Under the pieces are notes generated by a model. That model was given only the letters and a program-made list of their open reading frames with translations, made no database searches and had not been told where the DNA came from. DNA of 64,000 bases from Thysanoteuthis rhombus (lineage: Eukaryota > Mollusca > Cephalopoda > Oegopsida > Thysanoteuthidae): contig OY735220.1 in NCBI GenBank assembly GCA_963457665.1, positions 33,399,469 to 33,463,468 on the forward strand, read 5' to 3'. The translations under genes and the position numbers were made by a program. Of the stretch, positions 48,434-59,392 are shown one piece after another. Numbering within the stretch: position 1 is the first letter of the stretch; each line of letters starts with the position of its first letter.

Positions 48434-48792
48434 GGACTGTCGACAAAAAATTCAAACATAGGTTCCTTTAGTTTTTATGTATTAAGTATTTTTTTTGTAT
48501 CTGGGTTCCGCGTGCAGACCACACCGATGCAGCAAGTTGGCAGACAATTTTAACATCTATTCCTAATTATGTCTAGAAAATAAGGTTTGCTTTTTCAGTC
48601 CGAAGTAGAGTTTTTAGCATCAATTTACAATGCAAGAGTATGCTAAATTGGTCCCTTACTTTGTGTTCAGTAGCATTCAGACCTCTTTCAGCGACTCAAC
48701 AAAAGGCAAGAAAAGAAATTTCCCAATTTTTTAAATTCCCAACACTGCATACTGCCAAGAGACGTTGGTCACGGTTTCTATTGAGTGACTAA
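48434..48792 (-). mobile_element. M1 element, copy I
   Basis: Inverted orientation; 5' end CTTAGTCACTCAATAGAAACC on the minus strand, then GTGACCAACGTCTCTTGGC, a GTAAGGGACCAATTTAGC box, and a weak 3' end near GTCGACAGTC. About 700 bp from copy H, same orientation. Confidence 0.7.
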
Positions 48793-49087
48793 GCAGTCTG
48801 TTTTCATTTGTGATCGACCTTGTCTCAGCAAAATTTGCGGTCATAGTATTGTATTTATGAACCTTCTCAATTTTATTTTAGCAGATGAACGCGATTTAAA
48901 AATCTTCATGTTTGTGGGATTAGATGTTTTTTTTTGCACCCTTTACTGATACCTTATGACTTCAATTTCCAGTCAACGTTGGCAGTTATTGTTTACTGTG
49001 AATTCTTCACCCGGGACTCTTTTGTTGATGAAATGTTTTTGCCAAATTCAAAAACACATTTCTAAAATTTTTATTCATCAAGCTCAA

Positions 49088-49150
49088 TTTTGTATGACGC
49101 AAGGTCACAGTAATGGGGCATCCACTGAGAATCGAATTCACTGCAATAGC
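49088..49150. repeat. Dispersed GGCACAAGGCCAC module
   Basis: GACGCAAGGTCACAGTAATG then GGGCATCCACTGAGAATCGA, the longest version with the inverted B-box-like end. Confidence 0.4.
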
Positions 49151-49239
49151 GAAATGGCTTGCAGAACCGACTCTGCAAACTGTCATCCGATGGTCTTTGT
49201 AAAGCAGTGAATATCGACCAAGAAGAAATACCGAGGGGA

Positions 49240-49475
49240 AGTTGGTCTCTAGGTTTGTTGGTCGTTTGGGGCCTTGGGGCTTGGCAGCTTGAGAGGTGCC
49301 GCTATCCAACATTTATTACTGCAGAGATATTACTGAGGCCAGTGGGCAGACCAAAAGCCCAAGGGTCCGTGAGCATGTTGAGCAGACAATCATCTGGAAA
49401 GCAGTGACGTAGGGAGAGATTTGGGTAGCTTGGCTTCATGAGGTGCCCTTCCAAGATTTAGTGAGATTTGTTATT
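49240..49475 (+). repeat. R6 dispersed repeat, two worn copies
   Basis: GGGGCTTGGCAGCTTGAGAGG at about 49275, and TAGCTTGGCTTCATGAGGTG then CCCTTCCAAGATTTAGTGAG at about 49425, both related to the 25.0 kb block. Confidence 0.4.
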
Positions 49476-49799
49476 GTATTATGTTAGAATAAATGCAATA
49501 GATAAACTACTATTCATTAAGCGTTTGGAGAACCCCTCCAAAATTGACCCCTCCTCTCAGCTACCCTCTAACTCTATTTGTTCCTTGATGTGCAGTCAAA
49601 GTACGTGATTGAGACGCTGATAAAATGGGACGTTTGGCCAATTATTTTCTTTGGACATAATTTGAGCGTCTCTTCTTTTTTACGGTGTAAATTGCAAAAG
49701 AATGTTCCAATTTCGTATTTATCTCTTCTGGCCAGAAACAAATTAAAATCCAATTCAATCAACATTTTCAAAAGAATTATTGCTCTTAACTTTTCATTT

Positions 49800-50749
49800 G
49801 TTTACTGACCTATCTTTTGGAAGAATAGAATAAATATTTTTGCAACGTCAAATAACATCTGCATCAAAGGCAAAAGATGCAGGAATCGTTTTCCAGACAT
49901 TTTAACGTTATATAGTATTGCATATAGTATGCAAATATTATCAAGATGTACAGGATAAGGTGGTGTTTGTATGACCAATATACAAATTAGTTGTCACTGT
50001 ATCATAGGGAAATCAATCCATTAAAATTCGTAGAAAACAATCGTATTGCTTTATGTAGGCTTTTGAAATTAAGAATTATTAGTCATGGTAAGATTACTGA
50101 TCTTATATCTTTACGACGTGCAACGGGTCAAGTTGATCTTTGCACAGTGCTTTAGATAGATATCTTATCTTGCCTTTAGTTCTATCGCATTTGGTTTCAC
50201 TATAATAGTCTTATTGTGTTTGTTATCTTTGTTGTCATTTATATTCATGTTATCATTAGCAATTTTCATCGAAGTTATTTTTATCAATTTATCAGCAACT
50301 TGATAAAAAATCCGTTATCTATAAGTGTTAAATGTCATCGATTTCTCCGTAAAGAAATGTATGAGAAGAGACGATAAGGTGAGTCATGTTAATTTCGTAA
50401 TCATATTCCAGTTTTCAGAAATTTGAACTTGTGGATTCATAGATAAGATGATGGAAAAGGTGTGGCTATTAGAGTCAACTTATACGCTTGAGAAAAGTAT
50501 TCTATCTTTTCAGATTGTTCGTAAGTAAATTGAAGGAACGAATTATTTTCAAAAGTAGCTTTTAGGTTCTTATTTCATCAATACTCTTAGTTAGGATAGA
50601 GCACATCAGACGTAAATTTTATACTTAATAAGGTTTTCGAAGAATATATTCCTTGGTGAAACAGGAAGTAAGTTTCAAATGTCGGTCCACAGCGATGCCA
50701 TCAGCCTGCGAATAACTGCTTGCACTGACATCGTGAAGAGGAACTTTAC
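49800..50749. other. No feature seen
   Basis: AT-rich unique-looking sequence without recognised repeats. Confidence 0.5.
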
Positions 50750-50797
50750 TATTGCAAATTAGAAGTTTACAGTTAGCAGTTTGTTCAATTCTTGAAT
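50750..50797 (-). CDS. Possible 48-bp upstream exon, weak
   Basis: A pyrimidine-rich acceptor (TTCTTCCCTCCCAG) is followed by a frame reading SRIEQTANCKLLICN, with a possible AATA|GTAAAG donor. With that donor the exon would enter and leave in phase 1, which matches the start of the 44.9 kb exon. The frame stays open without the donor to a stop at 50625, so the 3' limit is uncertain. No family is recognised. A one-in-three phase match happens by chance, so this is only a candidate. Confidence 0.25.
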
Positions 50798-51493
50798 CTG
50801 GGAGGGAAGAATGTTCATACACATATTATGAAATGACGTTTTCAATATCTCTGACAGGAACATCTGTGAACAATTTTTCAGGATCTAGTTACAGAGTGTT
50901 GGCCATAAAACTTTGAGGAAACACCGAGATCAGGCTCACAACCCCCCCCCAACTCAGACTCAAACAAAAAGAACAACAAAAATATATAAAAATATCAAGC
51001 TAAAATACGAATATAACTGTATTCTATTCACTTTTATACGTAGAAAACAATAATCACTATTCTTCTTATCATTCTCCTTCAATTCTTGAAAGAGTAAACG
51101 TTGGTAATGATGCAAAGATTTTGACGCGAAAATGAACGTCCAATGCAAGTTTTCTTCAACGTCAGGTGACGATTTCTCGCCGACATTTTTGTACACAGCG
51201 TGATTTTAGCTAATGTTTGTTCATTCTTTTTTTCTATCTATGGCGCGATTATAGCTAGAGCTTGTTCATTTTTGTTCATTGCCTTGTTATTGCTAGAACT
51301 GCAATAATTCGCGTATCGCACAAGATTCAAACATGCTTAATTGCTGACAAATCAATCAACATCTTATTCGGAAATAATTGAAATTTCCCAGAGTTATTTT
51401 TTACACATTCGAATAGATATTATCAGTCACCGCTACCCACAACAGACCGGTTGAATCACTCTTGCTGGATTTAGGTTATTCATGTATCCTAAC

Positions 51494-51797
51494 ATATCTA
51501 TCTATCTATCTGGACTTCACACTGCCCCGACCGTTCATAGTAAAAACTTGAAATTTGGCACACATCTCCTCTCGAAGAGTAAGGAAAATGTTTTCTTTAA
51601 CCCCCCTGCCCCAAAAGGTTTTTAGTGGGTAATTCAATATGCAATGTAAGTTTATGCTAAATTGGTCACTTGTTTGCGCCTGCTTGATTTAAAAATAAGT
51701 ATCTAGACCTTTTTTTCATAATCAACGCTCTACAAAAGGCGAGGGGAGTAACATTCATTGATCATCCCTTTTTCAAACTTTAATTGATTACACCTAA
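51494..51797 (-). mobile_element. M1 element, copy J, 5'-truncated
   Basis: Inverted. The internal boxes GACCAATTTAGCATAAAC, ACTAAAAACC and a TAGA microsatellite are clear; both inverted ends are missing or decayed. Confidence 0.6.
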
Positions 51798-52737
51798 CAT
51801 CGCTTATGGGGGCAGTGGTGATTCATTCTCTTGGAATGCTAGTTTGAGTTATTTTCAAATAATTAATGATTTGAGGTATGATCAGTTTTCAAAATATGAT
51901 CTCAGGAGCCCCAGATGGTTACTGAAAACCCTGGATCGGGGGAAGATGGGGAGGGAGCAGCATTTGCTGCCCTGGTTACAGAGAGGAGTACATCAAGAAT
52001 TCGTTTTGTGGAGTTTACGTTATATCTTATGGGAAAATATGGCAAAATGATATGGTTCAGTATTTTTGCTTATTGATGTAGAGGAATGGGAATTCGGAAA
52101 ATGATACGTCTTTACATAACCAGATAGACAGAGATCCATTCAACGATTTTGCTTTCCTGTCCTCTTACTCATAACTAGAGCCAAATTACAATTAGGAAAA
52201 CGGTACAGAAGTGTTGAGGGGGGAGTAGTGTAGCCATAAATGAATGAATAGATAAATAAATTGAAATGAAATAGGCCAAGAATATGACGCAAGTAGAAAG
52301 TGAAAAAAGTTTCGGAAGAGCGATCCCCTTGGACAGCTACGGGAACAATAGTCAACATTTTTTTGAGTTCGAAAAAATAAATAGAGCACGACTAAAGTGT
52401 TTTTGAAATGGTGATCTTTGAAAACCTGGGCTCCTAGATAGCGTTGAACTGAGGGGAAACGATAAAGCCCCCAGAGTCTAGAACATCTAAGCGATATGTT
52501 GTTGTCGAAAAAGAAGGAGTGCTTCGAAAAGATCCGGATGTTTTATTTAGTGCAAACGGCTTCACGAGGGCGAAACTTTCGTGAGCATGCGAAATTTTCT
52601 CCATCTACTGCTACTTTTCATCGTAACGCTTTTGGTTCATCTATTCTTCATCCTTCAAATTGAATAGCAAGCTATCGAATCAAAGTTACGGACAAGATTC
52701 AAAACTCACATCCCTTAATACACAAATCTTGTCTAAT
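51798..52737. other. No feature seen
   Basis: AT-rich sequence; short frames only. Confidence 0.5.
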
Positions 52738-52845
52738 CAGTACTGGCGTCCCCCATTATAACGCGGGTTTTGGGATCCAAAGAAGATGGAACCGCTATAA
52801 GGAATTTTGTTATAACGGGGGAAGCCTGTGTTATATTTATCTTTC
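52738..52845. mobile_element. pogo-like fragment
   Basis: CAGTACTGGCGTCCCCCATT followed by TATAACGCGGGTTTTGGGAT and later TTGTTATAACGGGGGAAGCC. Repeated TTATAACG motifs are typical of decayed pogo-type ends. Confidence 0.4.
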
Positions 52846-52879
52846 TTGGTGTTCGTATCATTTGATGAACAGGTAATTA

Positions 52880-53000
52880 ATTCAAGGCTTGCCCAGGCGT
52901 TGAATTGCTTGATTTCCGTGGTCGGTGTTCGAACCTCATGTTAAAATTCAAAATTTCGAATCCTGATTTTTTAAGCAGGTAGGCCCAATCCACTCCGAGA
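52880..53000 (+). mobile_element. tRNA-like SINE head
   Basis: GGTCGGTGTTCGAACCTC holds a perfect B box. The expected A-box region upstream (CCCAGGCGTTGAATTG) is weak, and no folded tRNA is supported. Confidence 0.35.
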
Positions 53001-53565
53001 ATCGATGGAAAACAATCTTCCTAACTCTTATTACTCCTAAACTGGTTTTATGATGAAATAAAATTAATTTTGTAAGTGCCTCTAAAGATTTCGACTTACG
53101 TGATTGATCAAGCAACAATGAATCGATTATAGCATTTCAATGGACCGTTTTGTTGATAGCGAACAAGTACTAGTAACTGACTGCATTGAGTTGTTATAAA
53201 CTGTCGTAAAGCTTCATTTTCAAATCATTTTAATTTTACTTCGTAATAATTTTCTGTATGCTTTGGCTTTGATTAAATTAAATTGATATAACTTGACTGG
53301 GTAAAGAAGTCTCTAAAGAAGTCGAATTAATTTAGTCTAGAATAATTAAATTCTAACAACAGTCGGATGAATATTAGATACACAACGATTGTACTGTCAC
53401 TGGTTTCTAAAGATAAAATCAATCCTCATTCGTGATGAGGGGATAGGAGTTTCAGTAGGCTGTGAATTATGGATAGATGTATACAGCATCACTTTTATTC
53501 TTGGCTATTTCCTATCGAGGTCTGCTAGAGATAAATTCGTGGTTAAGATGGCTGGGTACGGGACC

Positions 53566-53568
<3 letters not shown>

Positions 53569-53628
<60 letters not shown>
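53569..53628. repeat. TC tract
   Basis: About 30 TC units. Confidence 0.9.
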
Positions 53629-53631
<3 letters not shown>

Positions 53632-53968
53632 TATCATTTTACAATGGCCGATTTCCGGTTGAACCACTTCTCGTCTGAACTTTTGACTTTACAAAGCGAA
53701 AAAAACAAAAAAAACAAAACGAAAAACGAAAAACTAGAACAAAAAGAAACAGTTCCAGCAGGCCCTAATAAGCTGTATATAAGCTAAATTCATCCACAAC
53801 ATCCCCTTTCAACCCAACCCCCAACTTATCGGGTCTGCCTTGGCTCTCACCCCGATTGTAATAATCTGATTTTCATCTATTTCTGTATGATACTAAAAGT
53901 CTGATTCGACCTGCTAAATTTGGCATGAACGACCAATTGACCCCGGGGAAGGTTTTTAAGTGAAAACA

Positions 53969-54021
53969 ACAACAACAACAACAACAACAACAAAAAAACA
54001 ACAAAAAAACAACAAAAAAAC
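53969..54021 (+). repeat. AAC trinucleotide tract turning into AAAAAAC
   Basis: AAC repeats then A-rich seven-base units. Confidence 0.8.
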
Positions 54022-54557
54022 ACGACACCACCAGGCCAACTGTTATATTTCAAGTTTTGCTTCGACTTGCAAAAAGCCATTAGCGTAGAGCACTCAGTGA
54101 GTTCATATACTTACAACAATATTCTGTCGGATAAAAGAGAAATGGTTCAATTCTCTTTCAATCCGACAAACAGTTATTCACTAAGGTAAGCTTCGTTTGG
54201 TATTGAAATAGTAGGTTATCCAGGGAGGATTGAACCATACACGGTGTCTACTCCAACTTTCTTTGACAAGACAAGGATATATTCCCAGTTGGGGATATAT
54301 TCGGTGTATGTTACTGGTGAACCTTCTCTCTCTATCTATATCTCTATATATATACTCATTAAGCTGGTATTACACAAAATAATTGTACTGCATTGTTAGC
54401 CTTTATTGATTGTAAATTGCAAAGCCTCTCACGCTCGGTAAGAAGGCCAGATCCAGGGGGTTTACCCCTCCCCCAGCGGACGTTCATGGAGCCATAGTCT
54501 GTAGGACTAGCTTGTTTACCATTGTTGTAATGCAGGCGCTCCTTTGATAAGTAAAGT

Positions 54558-54853
54558 AAACCTCAAGTTTGTGTTTCCAAGCAAAGCTTGTTATTTATAG
54601 CCAAAACTGTCTTAAAAATGGCTACAATGGGCTAACGTTTTCCATTTACAATTAACTGTATAGCTAAAAAGTTATATGTACTCATTCGAAGCCAATTTAC
54701 CAAACAAAATGATTTTACGCTTAGACCCCCAGAACAAACATTGCTAATTATTTCTTTAAACGGCTAGATTTTCGCCCAACGTAGATTTTTATCGACTGAA
54801 TTGGAAAAAAGCAGCCAGATATAGCCAGAAAATGCCTAATTTGACGACCTTGC
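54558..54853. mobile_element. M4-related element, decayed
   Basis: Shares with the 8.9 kb copy the order TGTTATTTATAGCC, TATAGCTAAAAAGTTATATG, CATTCGAAGCC, CAGAACAAA and the final CCTAATTTGACGACCTTG, which is a worn M4 end. Confidence 0.5.
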
Positions 54854-55252
54854 CTCAAATGATTGTCTCATAAAAGATTAAATCGTTGTTAGTGGAAATT
54901 TATTTTACTACCAGCGGAATATTCCATTATTTTCTTTCCTTCCTCTGCTGTAAAAAAATGTTGCGCCTAAAAATTGATATATATGACAAACTTTTGACCT
55001 CAAATCTACCTATATGATGAAGAGTATGATTTTCTCCCGTTTCACTGTCAATAACAATGGACTCTTCCTCGTAAAAGCAAAAGTTTTGCAGATAAAAATA
55101 TGCCCGACCCGCCATTTGAAACAATGGACTTTTCCACTTGAGTTCAGTAGTTTCATAAAAAAACCCCACAGAAATTCGAATCTATCAGTGATTTCTTTCA
55201 CAGGACATCATTATGTGTCGATAATCCCGTTTAAGACTGTTAACGAATTTAC

Positions 55253-55500
55253 CTGACTTATACTCTCCCAGATTTTACGACCTTGAGCACAGGAGTTCAT
55301 CCGGGCCCATTTCTTAGATTTTGACCAGAAGAGTATGTTGTTTATGTCATAATATTTCGGCAGGTGAACTTTCCGGCCTTCTTCGGTTGTTTCTTTGCTT
55401 TTTTTTCTTGCAGCAATATTGACAAACTTGAGATTTTCTCTTTGATTCCGAAATTTCAAGTTAAAGTAGCTGCACTTCGGTTTCCAGGACGAAAAATGGT
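55253..55500 (-). CDS. Exon-like block, copy 1 of a tandem duplicate
   Basis: On the minus strand an open frame of about 80 codons (from SSWKPKCSYFNLKF through VHLPKYYDINNILFW to GRKIWESISQ) ends at a CAG|GTAAAT donor. It is basic and aromatic. The part from the FWSK motif to the donor is repeated about 500 bp upstream on the same strand at 55.77 kb with substitutions that mostly change the amino acids but keep Trp, Ala-Gln, Arg and Ser-Ile. It ends in phase 0, so it does not splice directly into the phase-1 acceptors of the minus-strand gene. It may be an exon of another gene or part of an old mobile element. Family not recognised. Confidence 0.3.
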
Positions 55501-55764
55501 CATATTCACATCAGAATGTACGAATATTTTGTGTAGCTATTAGTCAGATACTTGTAAAACCTTGGGTGCCCACTTGGTGAGCCTCTCCAGATTTGAAATA
55601 TACTCTAAAAGATGAATGCAGTTGATAGAACCAGATATGACGGAACAATCGCCCTGAAAACTATATTAACAATGGAAAGTAATTCTCCACGTTTTGAAGA
55701 CTCCATGATATTTTAAGAAACATCAGGTGGCGCTATTCCCATTTAAGGCTAATGGCGAATTTAC

Positions 55765-56110
55765 CTGATTTATACTCTTCCAGAATTCACGATTTTGAGC
55801 GTAAGAGTTTATCTGGGCCCAGTTATTACATTTTGACCAGAGAATTCGCGGATTGACAGGTCTTAAAATAAACGCACGCGCTGCCCTCCTTTTTGACTAA
55901 GAATGTTGTCGACGTTTACATCAGCACCGAAATAATTTAACTGGTGAAAAAGCAGTTTCCTTTTTATATTAACAACCACGCATTGAAAATATGTTCTCAC
56001 GGTTGAAATTTCAGAACTCCATAATGCCGCTCTAGACCCTTGAAAATGAGATATAAAAGTATCATTGTTCAAGTTGATCCAAATCCCATTTGTATAACTA
56101 CCGGAAATTC
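55765..56110 (-). pseudogene. Copy 2 of the tandem exon-like unit, degraded
   Basis: Minus strand. Near its 3' end it reads LWSKCNNWAQINSYAQ then WKSINQ before the same CAG|GTAAAT donor, parallel to WSKSKKWARMNSCAQ and WESISQ of the copy at 55.25 kb. Intron bases just past the donor are also similar, so the duplication covers more than the exon. Upstream the frame is interrupted by a TAA near 55863. The upstream sequence (GGAGTTCTGAAATTTCAACC) resembles a stretch in the spacer before copy 1, giving a unit of about 500-560 bp. Confidence 0.35.
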
Positions 56111-56231
56111 AACTTCTGTCGGAAGAATTCTCTTGAAGAGTTCATCTAAAAAAAATTGTACAGTGGCTAAAATTAACACTTAGTGAAAAAAATTAAAACG
56201 CGAGCGGCTTCTGCAAGATCGGACTCCACTT

Positions 56232-56570
56232 CAACTCCTATTCCTACTTGAGGTACTTGCTGCAATTTTTGTATTGTATATATAATAATTGAAAGACATA
56301 AAAAATATTTTTCTTTGAAATTGTATTTATTTATAAGAATGAAGTACATCGCACATCTGTGTGATAGACATTCGTTGATATCTAAGACTTGTCAATTCGG
56401 TAAGACTGATGATCAGTTGGTCGTTAGTTCAAATCACGGTAGGGGAATGTGAATTTCATACATAGGTTTACACTCCTAATTTTGGTGAGTATTGTTCTTG
56501 TTGTTCTCATTCTCGTTACTGTAGAAAAATAAAGTCAACACCAGCTTTAGAACTAGACAATTATCATATT
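56232..56570 (+). mobile_element. S1 SINE, copy 5
   Basis: Upstream module CTTGAGGTACTTGCTGC and TTGTATTGTATATATAATAA; B-box region GTTAGTTCAAATCACGGTAG; body AATTTTGGTGAGTATTGTTC and AGAACTAGACAATTATC. Confidence 0.65.
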
Positions 56571-56704
56571 GGTCGGCCTATATGCATAGTTTGAAATCTA
56601 TTTGGGGATACTGCCACTCACTGGAATTCATTCAAGCCCAGAGCTAAGCCCCATAACTAGTGTTGCCAACCGGCCTATATTTGATTGGACGATCCTATAT
56701 TTCA

Positions 56705-56890
56705 ACGCATCGTACCATCCTCCTCCTCCTCCTCCTCCTCCTTTTAACGTCTGTCGTTGGACATAGACCATACCCAGGATTCGCCACAATTCTCTTTCAT
56801 GGGTGTCGCAGAGCCAGTATTTCCTGAATTTGTCTAGTTCACCTCTCCATCTTGTGTTCTGTCGTCCTCGGTTTCTTATGTGATCTCTGG
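56705..56890 (-). mobile_element. RTE-like LINE 3' fragment with CTC tail
   Basis: Minus strand; HIRNRGRQNTRWRGELDKF and FRKYWLCDTHERELWRILG followed by a GAG-type tail (CTC run at 56717-56743). The tail trinucleotide differs from the ATC tails of sister copies. Confidence 0.65.
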
Positions 56891-57215
56891 GCTTAAGAGC
56901 GGCGGGTTGCTTTAGCAAAGCTTAGGAGCGACGGGTTGCCTCCCCAATCTGCGCTGCTATTTTACCTATTACCAGGGAAGTTCTTGTCCTATGAGCTGTC
57001 ATCCACACTCTTTGCTTGTACCAGGAAATGAACCCGTAACGTTCTGCGTGCGCGTCAGAAGTGCAAATCATTACAGCTTTCGAGCAGACACAGTAGATCC
57101 AATTTCCATTCTTGGTTAGTTTAGCCTGAATATGTAAAACTAAGAAATGAAGATAACTCAGTTCAAAACACTCTGGCCAATCGCAATGGCAGGGGTCACA
57201 CAGTCAACTTTGATG

Positions 57216-57248
<33 letters not shown>

Positions 57249-58042
57249 TCTTTAAACGTCCGTTGTTGGACATGGACCTCCCGTAGGATTCGCCACACTT
57301 CTCTATCATGGGTCTAGCTCGTCCCTCCATCTAGTATTCTGCCGGCCTCAGTTGTGCATGTGATCTCGGGGGACCCATGTCGTGAGTTACGATGTCCATC
57401 GGTTGTCCGCCATTCTTGCAACATGGCCAGCCCAATGCCATTTGAGTTTTTTAATGGATTCAATGATATCTCTGACTCTTGTCTTTTCCTGGGTGTACTG
57501 TACTGTCTTGTAGTCTCTCCATGTGAAGCCCAGCATGATTTTTTCATGCGCACGTTGCATGGTTCTCAATTTGCAGGCCTGTCTCTTGGTTAGGTTCCAT
57601 GTTTCAGCTCCATAAGTGACTATTGGGAGGATGCATTGGTTATACACCTTTCTTTTTAGAATAAATGGGATCTTCCCATTTTTAAATGCCGAGCTTGCTC
57701 TGCCAAAGGCTTGCCATCCTAGTGTGATTCTTCGCTTAATTTCTTCTTTTGAGGGTCTCATGGAGATTCGTTGTCCTAGATATATGTAGTGATCAACTTT
57801 CTCCAGTTCTGTGTCCTCAAATTTGCTCTTAGTTTTAAAAAAAAATCTCCGACGTGATTGTAGCACGTGATCTTTGTTTTGAATGCCGACTTTCTTGCTC
57901 TTTTCATTTAGTTCATCGAGCATAAGTTGGAGGTCGTGTAGCTTTTCTGCGAAAAGGGCAATGTCGTGTGCAAATCTGAGGTTGCTCAGATACTCGCCAT
58001 TTATTCTAATTCCTTTACCCTCCCAGTTTAGTCTTCTGAAGT
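57216..58042 (-). mobile_element. RTE-like LINE 3' fragment, best preserved copy
   Basis: Minus strand, with an ATC tail at 57216-57247. A 226-codon open frame spans the end of the palm and thumb region: GEYLSNLRFAHDIALFA (the usual active-site FADD reads FAHD), KVDHYIYLGQRISM, AFGRASSAFKNGKIPFILK, ILPIVTYGAETWNL and GHVARMADNRW. Loss of a catalytic Asp and truncation of the 5' side mean it cannot encode a working enzyme. An M1 element lies directly at its truncated side. Confidence 0.85.
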
Positions 58043-58058
58043 TAAAAAAACAAGTCAA

Positions 58059-58493
58059 GTTAGTCACTCAATAGGAACCGGTCATGTGACCAACGTCTCT
58101 TGGCAACGTGCAGTTCAAGGGGTGATCAATTAGGAATCAGGGAAAGTCTTTGACGAGTGATCGCTAGAAATATCTGAATTTTCGTAATAACAAGCGTGAA
58201 AACTACCGGACATACTAAGGGAAAAATTTAGCCTACCGTTACATTATAAATTGACCCCCCACTAAAAACCTATCTGGGGGAGAGTTAAAAACAAACAAAA
58301 ACGTTATTTCTATGTATGATAATGTGTAAATATTGAAATTTTCAGTTCTCTAACTCCATTGATACGGTCTGTGCACGTTATACATACATACATACATACA
58401 TACATACATAGACAGCCCGCCAGTCAGACCAACTTGAAAACTGAAGAAACCTTTTTGATAGTTTTAGCAACAGTTTTGGCTAACGGTTTCTAA
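58059..58493 (+). mobile_element. M1 element, copy K, inserted beside a LINE fragment
   Basis: Starts GTTAGTCACTCAATAGGAACC and ends TAACGGTTTCTAAC, with a clean CATA microsatellite (58379-58408) and GCCCGCCAGTCAGACCAAC. The seven bases CAAGTCA occur just outside both ends, which could be a target-site duplication. The LINE coding sequence at 57.2-58.04 kb stops just left of it. Confidence 0.75.
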
Positions 58494-59337
58494 CCAAGTC
58501 AGCGTTGCTGACTATGTGCTTCTTGCTCTAAATTCAAAGTGTTTATCGTTTTAGCAGTACGAAAACGCGCTAAATTAACGCTGGCGTGCTCAAATATTTT
58601 AGCCATTTTTTGGCGTCTTTTTGACCATTTTAAAATCTTTCAATTTTTTTCAGGGGTGGGGGTGCTATTTATCAATTTAGCGCTTTTTGGCAGTCAAACT
58701 TCGTTGAGTTGGTTCAAGTGAGGTGAAGTGAAGAATGACTTAACACGCCCTGATTGTCCCTTTTCCCATGTCGTTTGTAAGCAGTGACTATTTATTTGCT
58801 CTTGACACAATTGGCTAACTAACAGTGACAACACATAATCGACAATTAATTGAGTTCATTGATTGTTCTGGCCTCTTAGATATCAGTTCACCTAAAATTA
58901 ATTAGGTTACATTCTTTAATTGAGAATGTTGCTCATACAATTAATCAAGAACTTAACACAACACTAGTAGTGCTTGAGATTCATGGAAAAAAGATAAACC
59001 AGGCCCATAGACGAACAGAATTGAAAATTTATTGAGCCGAGCCATAGTGAGGCTCTTGATGGTTAAAGGTACATTTTTCTTGAAATACTGACCAAAGAAG
59101 TTGTGACCGTTATGAGAAAAGACGAGATTTCTGGCCAATAGAGAATCTCTGGAGCTCCACACAGAATGGTAATATTTTTGCTATCATTGAAATCTTTGTC
59201 ATATATTCTTGCTTACAGCAGAAAAGAATAATGAGACAATAACGGTGTATCGATGCAGCAGTTTTTACATTTATGCTATCAAAAACAACGGACAAAATTT
59301 GTCTATTCAAATTTCCAGTCAATTTTTCTTGTTTGCG

Positions 59338-59392
<55 letters not shown>

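Noticed and set aside
50833..50860. Tiny LINE fragment (TTTTCAATATCTCTGACAGG)
   Set aside because: Resembles a box of the LINE copy at 45.3 kb but is too short to call.
52880..52940. Genuine tRNA gene
   Set aside because: A perfect B box is present but no cloverleaf or clear A box could be drawn.
58379..58408. Short CATA direct repeats as a CRISPR-like array
   Set aside because: They are contiguous tetranucleotides without spacers, inside an M1 element of a eukaryotic genome.
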